Source: Sutterella parvirubra YIT 11816
GTDB taxonomy: Bacteria; Pseudomonadota; Gammaproteobacteria; Burkholderiales; Burkholderiaceae_F
Assembly: GCF_000250875.1 (NCBI RefSeq)
Contig: NZ_JH604980.1
Location: forward strand, 1-5,059
Length of the DNA stretch: 5,059 nucleotides
Reading direction: 5' to 3'
Made by a program: the position numbers and the translations under genes. Below the pieces are notes generated by a model that saw only the letters and a program-made list of their open reading frames with translations, was not told the DNA's origin and made no database searches. The stretch's first letter is position 1; every line of letters begins with the position of its first letter. Below, piece by piece: positions 1 to 5,059 of the stretch.

Positions 1-24
1 TGAGTGGATGGAACGCCGGGAAGT

Positions 25-189
25 TCAGGGCGTCGCTTCGCCCCGCCGGAAGGCGACCTCGGTCCCGTGCGCACGGATGAAGGCGACCACCTCGGGAACG
101 TCTTTCGGGACGAGCCAGGGGCACTCGGCGTAGACCGAGGGCGGCGTGGGCTTCGGGGCGGGATCTCGGGAATGGTCGGGCGTAGTCAT
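25..189 (-). CDS. N-terminal part of a probable Crp/Fnr-type regulator, apparently broken
   Basis: From the ATG at 189 the frame gives a 54-residue product (MTTPDHSRD...) that stops at a TGA at 27-25. Residues from about 22 on (CPWLVP, then VVAFIRAHG, then VAFRRGE) resemble the first helix and strand of the cyclic-nucleotide-binding-like domain of Crp/Fnr regulators, where a hydrophobic helix is followed by a basic stretch and an RRGE or KKGE turn. The real domain should continue for over 150 residues. Just past the stop another frame reads ELPGVPST, which would suit such a domain, so a 1-nt frameshift near position 27 is likely. A TTG at 207 in the same frame is an alternative start; neither start has a clear Shine-Dalgarno sequence. 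The gene lies on the same strand as the flavoprotein gene but behind its terminator, so it is probably a separate transcript. It could instead be a genuine 54-residue protein or a chance frame. The family call is tentative. Confidence 0.4.
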   Translation of the reverse strand: MTTPDHSRDPAPKPTPPSVYAECPWLVPKDVPEVVAFIRAHGTEVAFRRGEATP

Positions 190-248
190 GCGGTCGCGGT
201 CGGGCAAGGGTGGGGCGGGGTGCCGTCAAAAACGGTACCGATCCTTCC

Positions 249-278
249 ATTATCACCTCGACGGGGTGAGGGCGTCGC
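249..278 (-). promoter_or_regulatory. Weak putative promoter for the regulator fragment
   Basis: On the minus strand a GATAAT hexamer (254-249) matches 5 of 6 positions of the sigma-70 -10 consensus. The best -35 candidate with an 18-bp spacer is GCGACG (278-273), only 3 of 6. Transcription from here would leave a leader of about 50 nt before the ATG at 189. A short inverted repeat, TCACC (253-257) and GGTGA (265-269), overlaps the -10 element and could be an operator. The weak -35 would fit an activator-dependent promoter, but it may also mean the call is wrong. Confidence 0.3.
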
Positions 279-384
279 AGGTGTTTCGCAGGCGTTCCGG
301 AGAAAAGCAGGGAGATGATGCGGAAACGCAGAAGATGACTTGGAGATGACGACGGATTCGTGAAGATCGGTGGCGTTGAAGTCG

Positions 385-426
385 AAAAAAGCCGCGCCGC
401 CCCGGGAGCACGGGACATGGCGCGGC
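385..426 (-). terminator. Rho-independent terminator of the flavoprotein transcript
   Basis: Read on the minus strand, GCCGCGCC (426-419) pairs perfectly with GGCGCGGC (398-391). A second inner stem (414-411 with 404-401) caps the structure, and a run of six T residues (390-385) follows directly. This is the classical intrinsic terminator layout. It lies about 160 bp past the flavoprotein stop codon and ahead of the regulator fragment, so it separates the two same-strand genes. Confidence 0.85.
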
Positions 427-485
427 ATGCATGAGACCGGGAAGCCTGAGACTCAACTCAAGCCCGCCCCGCTCGGCAAAGGGCT

Positions 486-512
486 CGGTGAGGCTCCGGC
501 GGAGCCTCACCG
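486..512. repeat. Perfect 12-bp inverted repeat (stem-loop) in the flavoprotein 3' region
   Basis: CGGTGAGGCTCC (486-497) is the exact reverse complement of GGAGCCTCACCG (501-512), with a GGC loop. No T-run follows on either strand (the minus strand has only CCCTTT), so it is not a complete intrinsic terminator by itself. It is the middle of three hairpins downstream of the flavoprotein gene and may stabilise the 3' end of the mRNA or help termination. Confidence 0.75.
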
Positions 513-523
513 TCCCAACGCCA

Positions 524-568
524 CCGGAATCCGCCGCCCGCGAGGAGGTCTGCGGGCGGAGGTTCCGG
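524..568. repeat. Long imperfect inverted repeat just past the flavoprotein stop
   Basis: CCGGAA (524-529) pairs with TTCCGG (563-568), two more C-G pairs follow (531-532 with 561-562), and CCGCCCGC (534-541) pairs perfectly with GCGGGCGG (552-559). The loop is 10 nt, with one mismatch and one bulge. The structure begins about 20 bp beyond the flavoprotein stop codon on the minus strand and has no T-run. It is the first hairpin in the 3' untranslated region. Confidence 0.65.
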
Positions 569-588
569 GTGTCGGTTGCACGGAAGGC

Positions 589-2163
589 TTACTTCCCTTC
601 CTCGATCTGCTTGATGGCGTGCTCGGCCGCGACGCGGCCCGAGGTCATCGCAAAGGACGAGGCGGAGCCTTCGCAGCGGAGGTCGTAGGACGAGTCGTAG
701 AGACCGCCGATGTCCTGGCCGACGACGTAGAGGTTGCGGATCACGTCGCCCTGCGGGTTCTTCGCTTCGAAGTTGGGCGTGACGGTGACGCCGCCCAACG
801 TCAGGAAGAAGGCGCGGATGCCCTTCAGAGCGTAGTAGGGGCCCTTCTGCATGTCGAACTTGACGAGGTGCTCCTTCTTGCGGCCGAAGTCCGGGTCGAC
901 GCCGTCTTCGGCGTACTTGTTGACCTTCTTCATGGTGTCGACAAGGTTTTCAGGCGGCACGCCGATCTGCTGCGCGAGCTCTTCGATCGTGTCGGCCTTG
1001 AAGGCCCAGCCGCGCTCCATCCCGATCTCCCAGGTCTTCGGGAGCGCTTTGAGCGGCACGCCGGCGAGCACGATCGCGTTGAAGGGGAGCACCGCGCCCT
1101 TCTGGACCATCTGGTCCATCTTCTGCTGGTCGAAGATCGTGTAGAGGACGCCGCCCGCCGACGTCATCGCGTTGTAGACGTCGACGAAGACGGAGCCGCG
1201 GGACTCATTGAAGAAGCGGCGGCCGGTGTGGTCAACCCAAAGCCAGGGCTGCGCGAGCGCGCAGCGGCCCTGCTTCAGTTCATCCGGGCCCGAGAACTGG
1301 TTGATCGGGGGCACGTCCGGGAGGTACGGGGCGTTGCCGGCCACCGTGTGCATGCCGGCGACGCCGGCACCCACCAACTGCGCCATCTTGATGCCGTCGC
1401 CCGTACGGCCGTCGACGACCGGGCCGCGGAGCCAAATCGGTTCGACCATGCCGAGTGCGGACGAGTCGAAGACGTGCTGCGCGAGCATTTCCTTGTTCGC
1501 GGCGAAGCCGCCCGTCGCGATGATCACCTTCTTCGCGCGGATGAGAAGCTTGTCGCCCTTGGCGTTCACGGCTTCGACGCCGCAGACGGTGTCGTTTTCG
1601 ACGATCAGCTTCTGCGCGGTGGTCTGCGTGAGGAGTTCCCCGCCGCGGGCCTTGATGTTGTCGACGAAGCGCTTGATCACTTCAGCGGCGCCGCCCACGA
1701 AGAGGTGCCACGTCATGAGCGATTCTTCCGGACCGTACATCGTGCGGATGCCGCGGAATTCGACGCCCATGTCCTGGATTTCGTTAATGGTGCGTTCGGA
1801 CTCTTCAATGAGGACGCGCAGCACGGCGGGATCGCAGCGGAAGTGGTGGTACTGAAGCGCCGCGTCCAGAACCTGCTGGACGGTGGTCTTGATGCCGTGT
1901 TCTTTCTGGTAGCGGGTGTTGACGCCCAAAGAGCCTTCGGGGAAAAGGCCGGCGCCGCCCAGGAACTGGAGCTTTTCGAGAACGAGCGGCTTCACGCCCT
2001 TGTTCACCGCGGCGTTCGCGGCGGCGAGGCCGGCGAGGCCGCCGCCGATGATGATGAGGTCGACGTTCTTCTGCTGGACCGCGGCGAGCGCGGCCGGAAT
2101 CGGGCTCGTCACGGCCGCGGCGGCAGCGGCGGAGCCGAGGAACTGGCGACGGTTGAGTTTCAT
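589..2163 (-). CDS. Tat-exported FAD-dependent oxidoreductase, fumarate-reductase/flavocytochrome-c flavoprotein family
   Basis: This is a 524-residue secreted flavoprotein of the FAD_binding_2 type. The N-terminus MKLNRRQFLG is a twin-arginine signal followed by an Ala-rich segment, with likely cleavage after PAALA (residue 27), so the protein should fold with FAD in the cytoplasm and act in the periplasm. The dinucleotide fold is GGGLAGL (40-46) with the ribose-binding acid in VLEK (61-64); ATGGF (216-220) and GRRFFNE (314-320) are further family blocks. The C-terminal TLGGV (455-459), GQDIGG (482-487) and Arg496 align with the substrate/FAD closing region of fumarate reductases. The His pair those enzymes carry just before the TMGG motif is Phe453-Leu454 here, so fumarate is an unlikely substrate. 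There is no CXXCH heme site and no FMN-binding domain, so a separate electron donor is expected. I chose ATG 2163 because GGAGGAG lies about 8 nt upstream and the Tat signal begins there. The gene is intact and ends in TAA; the substrate is unknown. Confidence 0.93.
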   Translation of the reverse strand: MKLNRRQFLGSAAAAAAVTSPIPAALAAVQQKNVDLIIIGGGLAGLAAANAAVNKGVKPLVLEKLQFLGGAGLFPEGSLGVNTRYQKEHGIKTTVQQVLDAALQYHHFRCDPAVLRVLIEESERTINEIQDMGVEFRGIRTMYGPEESLMTWHLFVGGAAEVIKRFVDNIKARGGELLTQTTAQKLIVENDTVCGVEAVNAKGDKLLIRAKKVIIATGGFAANKEMLAQHVFDSSALGMVEPIWLRGPVVDGRTGDGIKMAQLVGAGVAGMHTVAGNAPYLPDVPPINQFSGPDELKQGRCALAQPWLWVDHTGRRFFNESRGSVFVDVYNAMTSAGGVLYTIFDQQKMDQMVQKGAVLPFNAIVLAGVPLKALPKTWEIGMERGWAFKADTIEELAQQIGVPPENLVDTMKKVNKYAEDGVDPDFGRKKEHLVKFDMQKGPYYALKGIRAFFLTLGGVTVTPNFEAKNPQGDVIRNLYVVGQDIGGLYDSSYDLRCEGSASSFAMTSGRVAAEHAIKQIEEGK

Positions 2164-2170
2164 GGTGTGT

Positions 2171-2178
2171 TCTCCTCC
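2171..2178 (-). promoter_or_regulatory. Strong ribosome binding site of the flavoprotein gene
   Basis: GGAGGAGA on the minus strand (2178-2171) lies 7-8 nt before the ATG at 2163. It decides the start against the longer frame opening at 2319, which would place 52 non-family residues before the Tat signal. Confidence 0.85.
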
Positions 2179-2304
2179 AAAAACTCGGGTGTGGTGGGCG
2201 GCCGGCTTCGGGCTTGTGGTCTTGGGGAATGGTCGATCTCCCGTGCCCGGACCGGCACGCGCTGTGGTCAAAAATCCATTCTGAGGAGCACGCCCGCAAA
2301 AGTC

Positions 2305-2320
2305 CGTGAGGTACCTCACG
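2305..2320. promoter_or_regulatory. Perfect 16-bp palindrome, candidate operator between divergent genes
   Basis: CGTGAGGTACCTCACG is a perfect palindrome centred between 2312 and 2313. It is about 140 bp from each of the flanking divergent start codons (2163 minus, 2454 plus). A symmetric site of this length in a divergent intergenic region is typical of a binding site for a dimeric repressor or activator. I could not place convincing -35/-10 pairs around it, so which gene it serves is not determined. No regulator gene lies adjacent except the possible Crp/Fnr fragment at the left edge. Confidence 0.55.
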
Positions 2321-2453
2321 AACTTGGGTTTCTACCAATGAGGACATTCCCGCAGGATGCGCGGTGCCGGAGGAGTCGGGGGAGGAGAAAGGTCCGGAGG
2401 TTCGTGAAAACGGGGATCCGCGGACGAGTTGGAAGGCCTCCGGTTGAGCGACA

Positions 2454-3068
2454 ATGAAAGGAGTTGCCTCTTCAACCCGAGCGCTCATGACTTCCGCCGT
2501 CTCTATTCCGAACAAGAAGCCTCCCTTTGAAGTCCTCACCTGCCGCCGTTGGGCGAGCCCCGCGGGCGAGCTTCTCCTCGCCGCGAGGAACGGAAAACTC
2601 ATCCTCTGCGACTGGGCCGAGGGCATGCACCGCGAGGAGATCACGCGGAAGTTCCTGAACGCCCGGATCCGGTTCGTGGAGGCCCCGGCCTGTTCGATCG
2701 ACGAGGCCGACCCCGTCGTGAAGCAGGCGGTCGAGGAGCTCTCGGCCTACTTCAGAGGCGACCTCCAGACCTTCACCGTGCCGGTGGAGATCTTCGGGAC
2801 GGATTTTGAAAAGCGCGTGCGGGAAGCCCTCCGCCAGATTCCCTTCGGCGCGCTCGCGAGCTACGCCGAGGTGGCGGCGGCCGCCGGTTCCCCCGCGGCC
2901 GCGCGGGCCGTGGGCCGCGCGGTGGGGCTGAACCCCGTCTCCATCATCATCCCATGCCACCGGGTGGTGGGCACGAACGGGAAGCTCACGGGCTACGGCG
3001 GCGGGCTCGCCGCCAAGACGATGCTCCTCGGTATCGAGGGGCATCCGGAGCTGGGGGCTGACGATTGA
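2454..3068 (+). CDS. ogt: Methylated-DNA-[protein]-cysteine S-methyltransferase (O6-alkylguanine repair)
   Basis: This is a suicide repair protein that moves the alkyl group from O6-alkylguanine (and O4-alkylthymine) in DNA onto its own cysteine. The active-site motif IPCHRV is at 166-171 with acceptor Cys168. The arginine finger is Arg151 in RAVGRAVGLNP, with Asn160 and Pro161 as in the family, Tyr137 in SYAEV is in the recognition helix region, and Glu195 in the C-terminal helix completes the Asn-His-Glu network. The N-terminal ribonuclease-like domain spans about residues 25-110. At 204 residues it has the usual Ogt length, without the Ada N-terminal domain. The start is uncertain: ATG 2454 and ATG 2487 both lack a strong Shine-Dalgarno sequence, and starting at 2487 would remove 11 residues without touching the domain. 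The gene overlaps the next one and is presumably cotranscribed with it. Confidence 0.93.
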   Translation: MKGVASSTRALMTSAVSIPNKKPPFEVLTCRRWASPAGELLLAARNGKLILCDWAEGMHREEITRKFLNARIRFVEAPACSIDEADPVVKQAVEELSAYFRGDLQTFTVPVEIFGTDFEKRVREALRQIPFGALASYAEVAAAAGSPAAARAVGRAVGLNPVSIIIPCHRVVGTNGKLTGYGGGLAAKTMLLGIEGHPELGADD

Positions 3069-3715
3069 CGGCCGTCTTCTTCCCGTACCCCGACGAGGCG
3101 TTGGACCACCTCGCTTCGCTTGACGACGAGCTCGCGCACGCCGTGCGCGTGATCGGGCGCGTCGAGCGCACGATGGAGCCCGATCCCTTCCGGTCCCTCA
3201 TGAAGCACATCGTCGGGCAGCAGATCTCGACCAAGGCCCAGGAGGCCGTCTGGGCGCGGGTGACGGCGCGCGTCGGCACCGTGACGCCCGAGGCCGTCGC
3301 GGCGCTCCCGGAAGAGGAGCTCCGCGCCTGCGGGATGTCTCTCAAAAAGGCCGATTGGATGCGGGCGATCGCGGTGAAGGTGGCGTCGGGCGAGACCGAC
3401 CTCGAGGCCCTCCGCCGCGCGCCCGACGCCGAGGTGGTCGCGGCGCTCACGGCCTTTGCGGGCGTGGGCCTTTGGACCGCCGAGATGCTGATGATCTTCT
3501 CCTATGGCCGCCCCGACGTGCTCTCAATCGGAGACTTCGGCGTGCGCCACGGCGTGCGGGTCGTCTACGGGCGCGAGATGACGACGAAGGAACTGCGGGA
3601 GCTGAAAACGCGCGTCTCGCCCTGGGGGAGCGTCGCGTCGATCATCTTCTGGGCGGCGGCATCCGGGCGGTTCGACTTGAGGCGTCCCGATCGTTCCGAG
3701 AGCGCGGAAGGCTGA
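3065..3715 (+). CDS. alkA: DNA-3-methyladenine glycosylase II, AlkA-type HhH-GPD family
   Basis: This base-excision enzyme would release N3- and N7-alkylated purines from DNA in the cytoplasm. It has 216 residues. HIVGQQIS (48-55) is the conserved first helix of the HhH-GPD fold, AGVGLWTAEM (132-141) is the helix-hairpin-helix, and Asp157 in SIGDFGVR is the expected catalytic aspartate. The PWGSVAS segment (187-193) matches the AlkA-type C-terminal block. It lacks the extra N-terminal domain of the ~282-residue E. coli AlkA and so belongs to the shorter form. The start is TTG at 3065, which shares bases with the TGA of ogt (TTGA), with a G-rich stretch about 8 nt upstream. The next in-frame ATG, near 3173, would cut into the fold. 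The overlap implies translational coupling with ogt, and the pair is a coherent alkylation-damage repair unit. Confidence 0.9.
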   Translation: MTAVFFPYPDEALDHLASLDDELAHAVRVIGRVERTMEPDPFRSLMKHIVGQQISTKAQEAVWARVTARVGTVTPEAVAALPEEELRACGMSLKKADWMRAIAVKVASGETDLEALRRAPDAEVVAALTAFAGVGLWTAEMLMIFSYGRPDVLSIGDFGVRHGVRVVYGREMTTKELRELKTRVSPWGSVASIIFWAAASGRFDLRRPDRSESAEG

Positions 3716-3776
3716 ACACGGCCGGAAGCCCGCGTCCGCACTCGGCATGAGCCCGCGCGGAACCCCCTCAGCCTTT
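3708..3776 (+). terminator. Possible terminator-like inverted repeat after the repair operon
   Basis: AAGGCTGA (3708-3715, including the glycosylase stop codon) is the exact reverse complement of TCAGCCTT (3768-3775), which is followed by one further T. The intervening 52 nt are GC-rich and can fold internally. The long loop and short T-run make this a poor intrinsic terminator; it may only be a coincidental repeat. Confidence 0.25.
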
Positions 3777-3828
3777 CAGCTCAAATCCCCGAATTCTTCA
3801 TCCTCCAGAAGTTGAGGTTGACGCCGAT

Positions 3829-3873
3829 TTGACGGTATGAAGATTTTCTAAATTGTATGATTTCGGAAATTGT
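3829..3873 (+). promoter_or_regulatory. AT-rich promoter island with GTATGA direct repeats upstream of the nikA homologue
   Basis: This is the clearest AT-rich patch between genes in the window. TATGAT (3856-3861) matches the -10 consensus at 5 of 6 positions and would give a leader of about 64 nt. TTGACG (3829-3834) resembles a -35 but lies 21 bp away, too far for ordinary sigma-70 spacing. GTATGA occurs twice in direct orientation (3835-3840 and 3855-3860), the second overlapping the -10. GTATGA is also the half-site of the E. coli NikR operator, where it is arranged as an inverted repeat. A short palindrome, ATTTC-G-GAAAT (3860-3870), and AAATTGT direct repeats (3850-3856, 3867-3873) are also here. 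Confidence 0.45.
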
Positions 3874-3921
3874 CCGGCGGCTGGCCGCAACGTCGCCGCA
3901 CCCGACCATCACCACCTTCCC

Positions 3922-3926
3922 GGAGA
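3922..3926 (+). promoter_or_regulatory. Ribosome binding site of the nikA homologue
   Basis: GGAGA lies 5 nt before the ATG at 3932. It fixes the start there rather than at the in-frame ATG at 3857, because the lipoprotein signal peptide begins directly at 3932. Confidence 0.7.
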
Positions 3927-3931
3927 CACGC

Positions 3932-5038
3932 ATGCCGATCTCAAGGACGCTCTCAGCCCTCACGCTCGCCACTGCCCTCGCGCTCTCGGGGGCCGTGCTC
4001 ACGGGATGCTCGGACGAGCCCGCACCGGCCGTCGCCAAGAAGGAGGCCGCCGCCCCCGCTTCCGCCGGCACGCTTGAGTACGCCTCGATGAAGGACATCC
4101 GCGACATCAATCCGCACCTCTATCTGGGTGAGATGGCCGCGCAGGCGATGGTCTTCGAAGCGTTGGTGGAGAACACGACCGAGGGCGTGAAGCCCAAGCT
4201 GGCAGAGCGTTGGGAGATTTCGGACGACGGCCGCACGTACGTCTTTCACCTCCGCAAAGACGTGAAGTTCACCGACGGGACGGCGTTCGACGCCGCCGCG
4301 GTGAAGGCGAACGTCGACGCCGTGCTCGCGAACCGCTCGCGCCACGCCTGGCTCGACATGGTGAACGAGATCGAGGGGAACGACGTCGTCGACGAACACA
4401 CCTGGCGGCTTCGCATGAAGCACGCCTACTTCCCGACGTTGGTCGAGCTCGGGCTCTCGCGCCCCTTCCGCTTCATTTCGCCCGCCTGCATGAAGGATGG
4501 CGGCACGAAGTCGGGCGTGACGTGTCTGGCCGGCACCGGCCCCTGAGTCCTTCAGGAGCACAAGCTCGACCAATACGCGGTCTTTGCGCGCAACGACGCC
4601 TACTGGGGCGAGAAGCCCTCGATCGCCGCCGTGCGTTGGAACGTGATCCCCGACCCGCAGACGATGCTGATGGCGTTGGAAAAGGGTGAGATCGACCTCG
4701 TCTTCGGCGCCGACGGCGACCAGCTGACGGGGGACGCCTTCGCGGCGCTGACCGAGTCGGGGAAGCTCCGCACGGCGCTCTCCGTGCCGATCGCGAGCCG
4801 CGCAATTCTCGTGAACGCCGGGCGCCCGGTCACGTCCGACCTGCGCGTGCGTGAAGCGGTTCAGTACGCCGTCAACCGCGACGCGATCGTCCAAGGGATC
4901 CTCCACGGGACGGAAGCGGCGGCCGAGACGCTCTTCGCGAAGAACGTCCCGTACTGCGACATCCCCTTGACCGTCCGCGGGTATGACCCGAAGAAGGCGG
5001 AGGCGATCCTGGACGCCGCCGGTTGGGTGAAGGGTTAA
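3932..5038 (+). pseudogene. nikA: Nickel ABC transporter substrate-binding lipoprotein, interrupted by an in-frame stop and truncated
   Basis: This gene would encode a periplasmic nickel (metallophore) binding protein of the SBP_bac_5 family. It starts with a lipoprotein signal with lipobox LTGC (lipidated Cys26), whereas E. coli NikA is a soluble secreted protein. The similarity to NikA as I recall it is close throughout: INPHLY (59-64), SRHAWL (136-141) and SRPFRFISP (176-184). Arg137, Trp140 and Arg177 keep the spacing of E. coli Arg97, Trp100 and Arg137 of the metal/chelator site. Codon 205 is TGA (4544-4546) where the family has Trp (GTGPW). The same frame then continues without a shift through VLQEHKLDQY, NDAYWGEKP, NVIPDP and VREAVQYAVN to AGWVKG. 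TAA at 5036-5038 ends it at about residue 368, some 150-170 residues short, losing the region of the Ni-ligand His416. nikBCDE would be expected downstream, outside the window. One or both stops could be assembly errors rather than real lesions. Confidence 0.85.
4544..4546 (+). other. In-frame TGA replacing a conserved Trp codon in nikA
   Basis: The frame reads ...GTGP-stop-VLQEH..., against GTGPW-[IV]LQE in NikA proteins. A single TGG to TGA change explains it, and the frame is conserved on both sides. TGA works as a normal stop for ogt (3066-3068) and the glycosylase (3713-3715), and Trp is written TGG elsewhere, so this is a nonsense change and not a genetic-code variant. Confidence 0.8.
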
Positions 5039-5059
5039 ACTGGTCGTACGGAGAGTTTC

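Larger units (their letters stand above)
190..588. other. 399-bp non-coding stretch between the regulator fragment and the flavoprotein gene
   Basis: I see no convincing gene here on either strand; the open frames are short, arginine-rich and lack ribosome binding sites. Going leftward in the direction of transcription it holds the flavoprotein 3' untranslated region with three stem-loops (524-568, 486-512, 385-426), then a more AT-balanced segment (about 240-385) that probably carries the promoter and leader of the regulator fragment. A small hairpin with a CAAAA loop (220-226 pairing with 232-238) lies in that leader. Confidence 0.6.

Noticed and set aside
2164..2319. Longer flavoprotein start at 2319
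   Set aside because: It would add 52 residues without family character ahead of a Tat signal that has its own strong ribosome site at 2171-2178.
370..2457. A 695-codon open frame on the plus strand covering the flavoprotein gene
   Set aside because: It is antisense to a well-supported gene, rich in Arg, Asp, Val and Glu with no recognisable domain, has no ribosome binding site, and is what GC-rich codon usage produces opposite a real gene.
1805..2644. A 279-codon minus-strand frame across the intergenic region
   Set aside because: It overlaps the flavoprotein N-terminus in another frame, runs through ogt antisense, and its translation is Arg/Pro-rich with no domain.
3857..3931. Longer nikA start at the ATG at 3857
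   Set aside because: It would bury the lipoprotein signal peptide behind 25 residues and overlaps the probable -10 element; ATG 3932 has a GGAGA site at proper spacing.
4544..4546. TGA read as Trp by an alternative genetic code
   Set aside because: TGA ends ogt and the glycosylase at family-appropriate lengths and Trp is written TGG in all intact genes, so recoding of TGA does not fit.
4544..4585. TGA as selenocysteine
   Set aside because: The family has Trp and not Cys or Sec at this position, and the bases just after the TGA do not form an obvious bacterial SECIS hairpin.
3953..4906. A 317-codon open frame on the minus strand opposite nikA
   Set aside because: Same antisense artefact; the plus-strand frame has unmistakable NikA motifs, and the minus frame has none.
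1..5059. tRNA, rRNA, CRISPR array or insertion sequence
   Set aside because: I saw no repeat-spacer pattern, transposase frame, terminal repeats or RNA-gene-like sequence anywhere in the window.

Overview
High-GC, densely coding bacterial DNA with about one gene per kb and strong G/C third positions. A Tat-exported fumarate-reductase-like flavoprotein, a NikA-type nickel-binding lipoprotein and an apparent Crp/Fnr-type regulator point to a Gram-negative, anaerobically respiring proteobacterium. A Sutterella-like betaproteobacterium from the gut is my best guess, but this is inference: no rRNA or marker gene is present.

Layout. Positions 1-189 (minus) hold the first ~54 codons of what looks like a Crp/Fnr-family regulator. 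Its frame closes early at a TGA, with a plausible continuation in another frame. Positions 190-588 are non-coding: a weak promoter and leader for that regulator, then the 3' region of the next gene with three successive GC-rich stem-loops, the last being a textbook intrinsic terminator with a T6 tail. Positions 589-2163 (minus) are an intact 524-residue Tat-dependent FAD oxidoreductase. A 290-bp divergent intergenic region (2164-2453) carries a perfect 16-bp palindrome. Positions 2454-3715 (plus) are a two-gene alkylation-repair operon, ogt plus an AlkA-type glycosylase, joined by a TTGA stop/start overlap. After a 216-bp gap with an AT-rich promoter island, 3932-5038 (plus) is a nikA homologue interrupted by an in-frame TGA exactly where the family has Trp, and ended by a TAA about two thirds of the way through the expected protein.

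How the genes work together. ogt and the glycosylase form one functional unit: direct reversal of O6-alkylguanine plus base excision of N3/N7-alkylpurines. The flavoprotein is probably a periplasmic reductase that takes electrons from a separate cytochrome. It has no heme motif, and it lacks the His pair that fumarate reductases carry at the substrate site, so its substrate is probably not fumarate. The nickel-binding lipoprotein would feed an ABC nickel importer (nikBCDE would lie beyond the right edge), but as written the gene is broken.

Most interesting points: the broken nikA with otherwise intact coding sequence on both sides of the stop, the GTATGA direct repeats over its probable promoter, the perfect palindrome between the divergent genes, and the triple stem-loop 3' region. 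I did not find evidence for a wholly new system.
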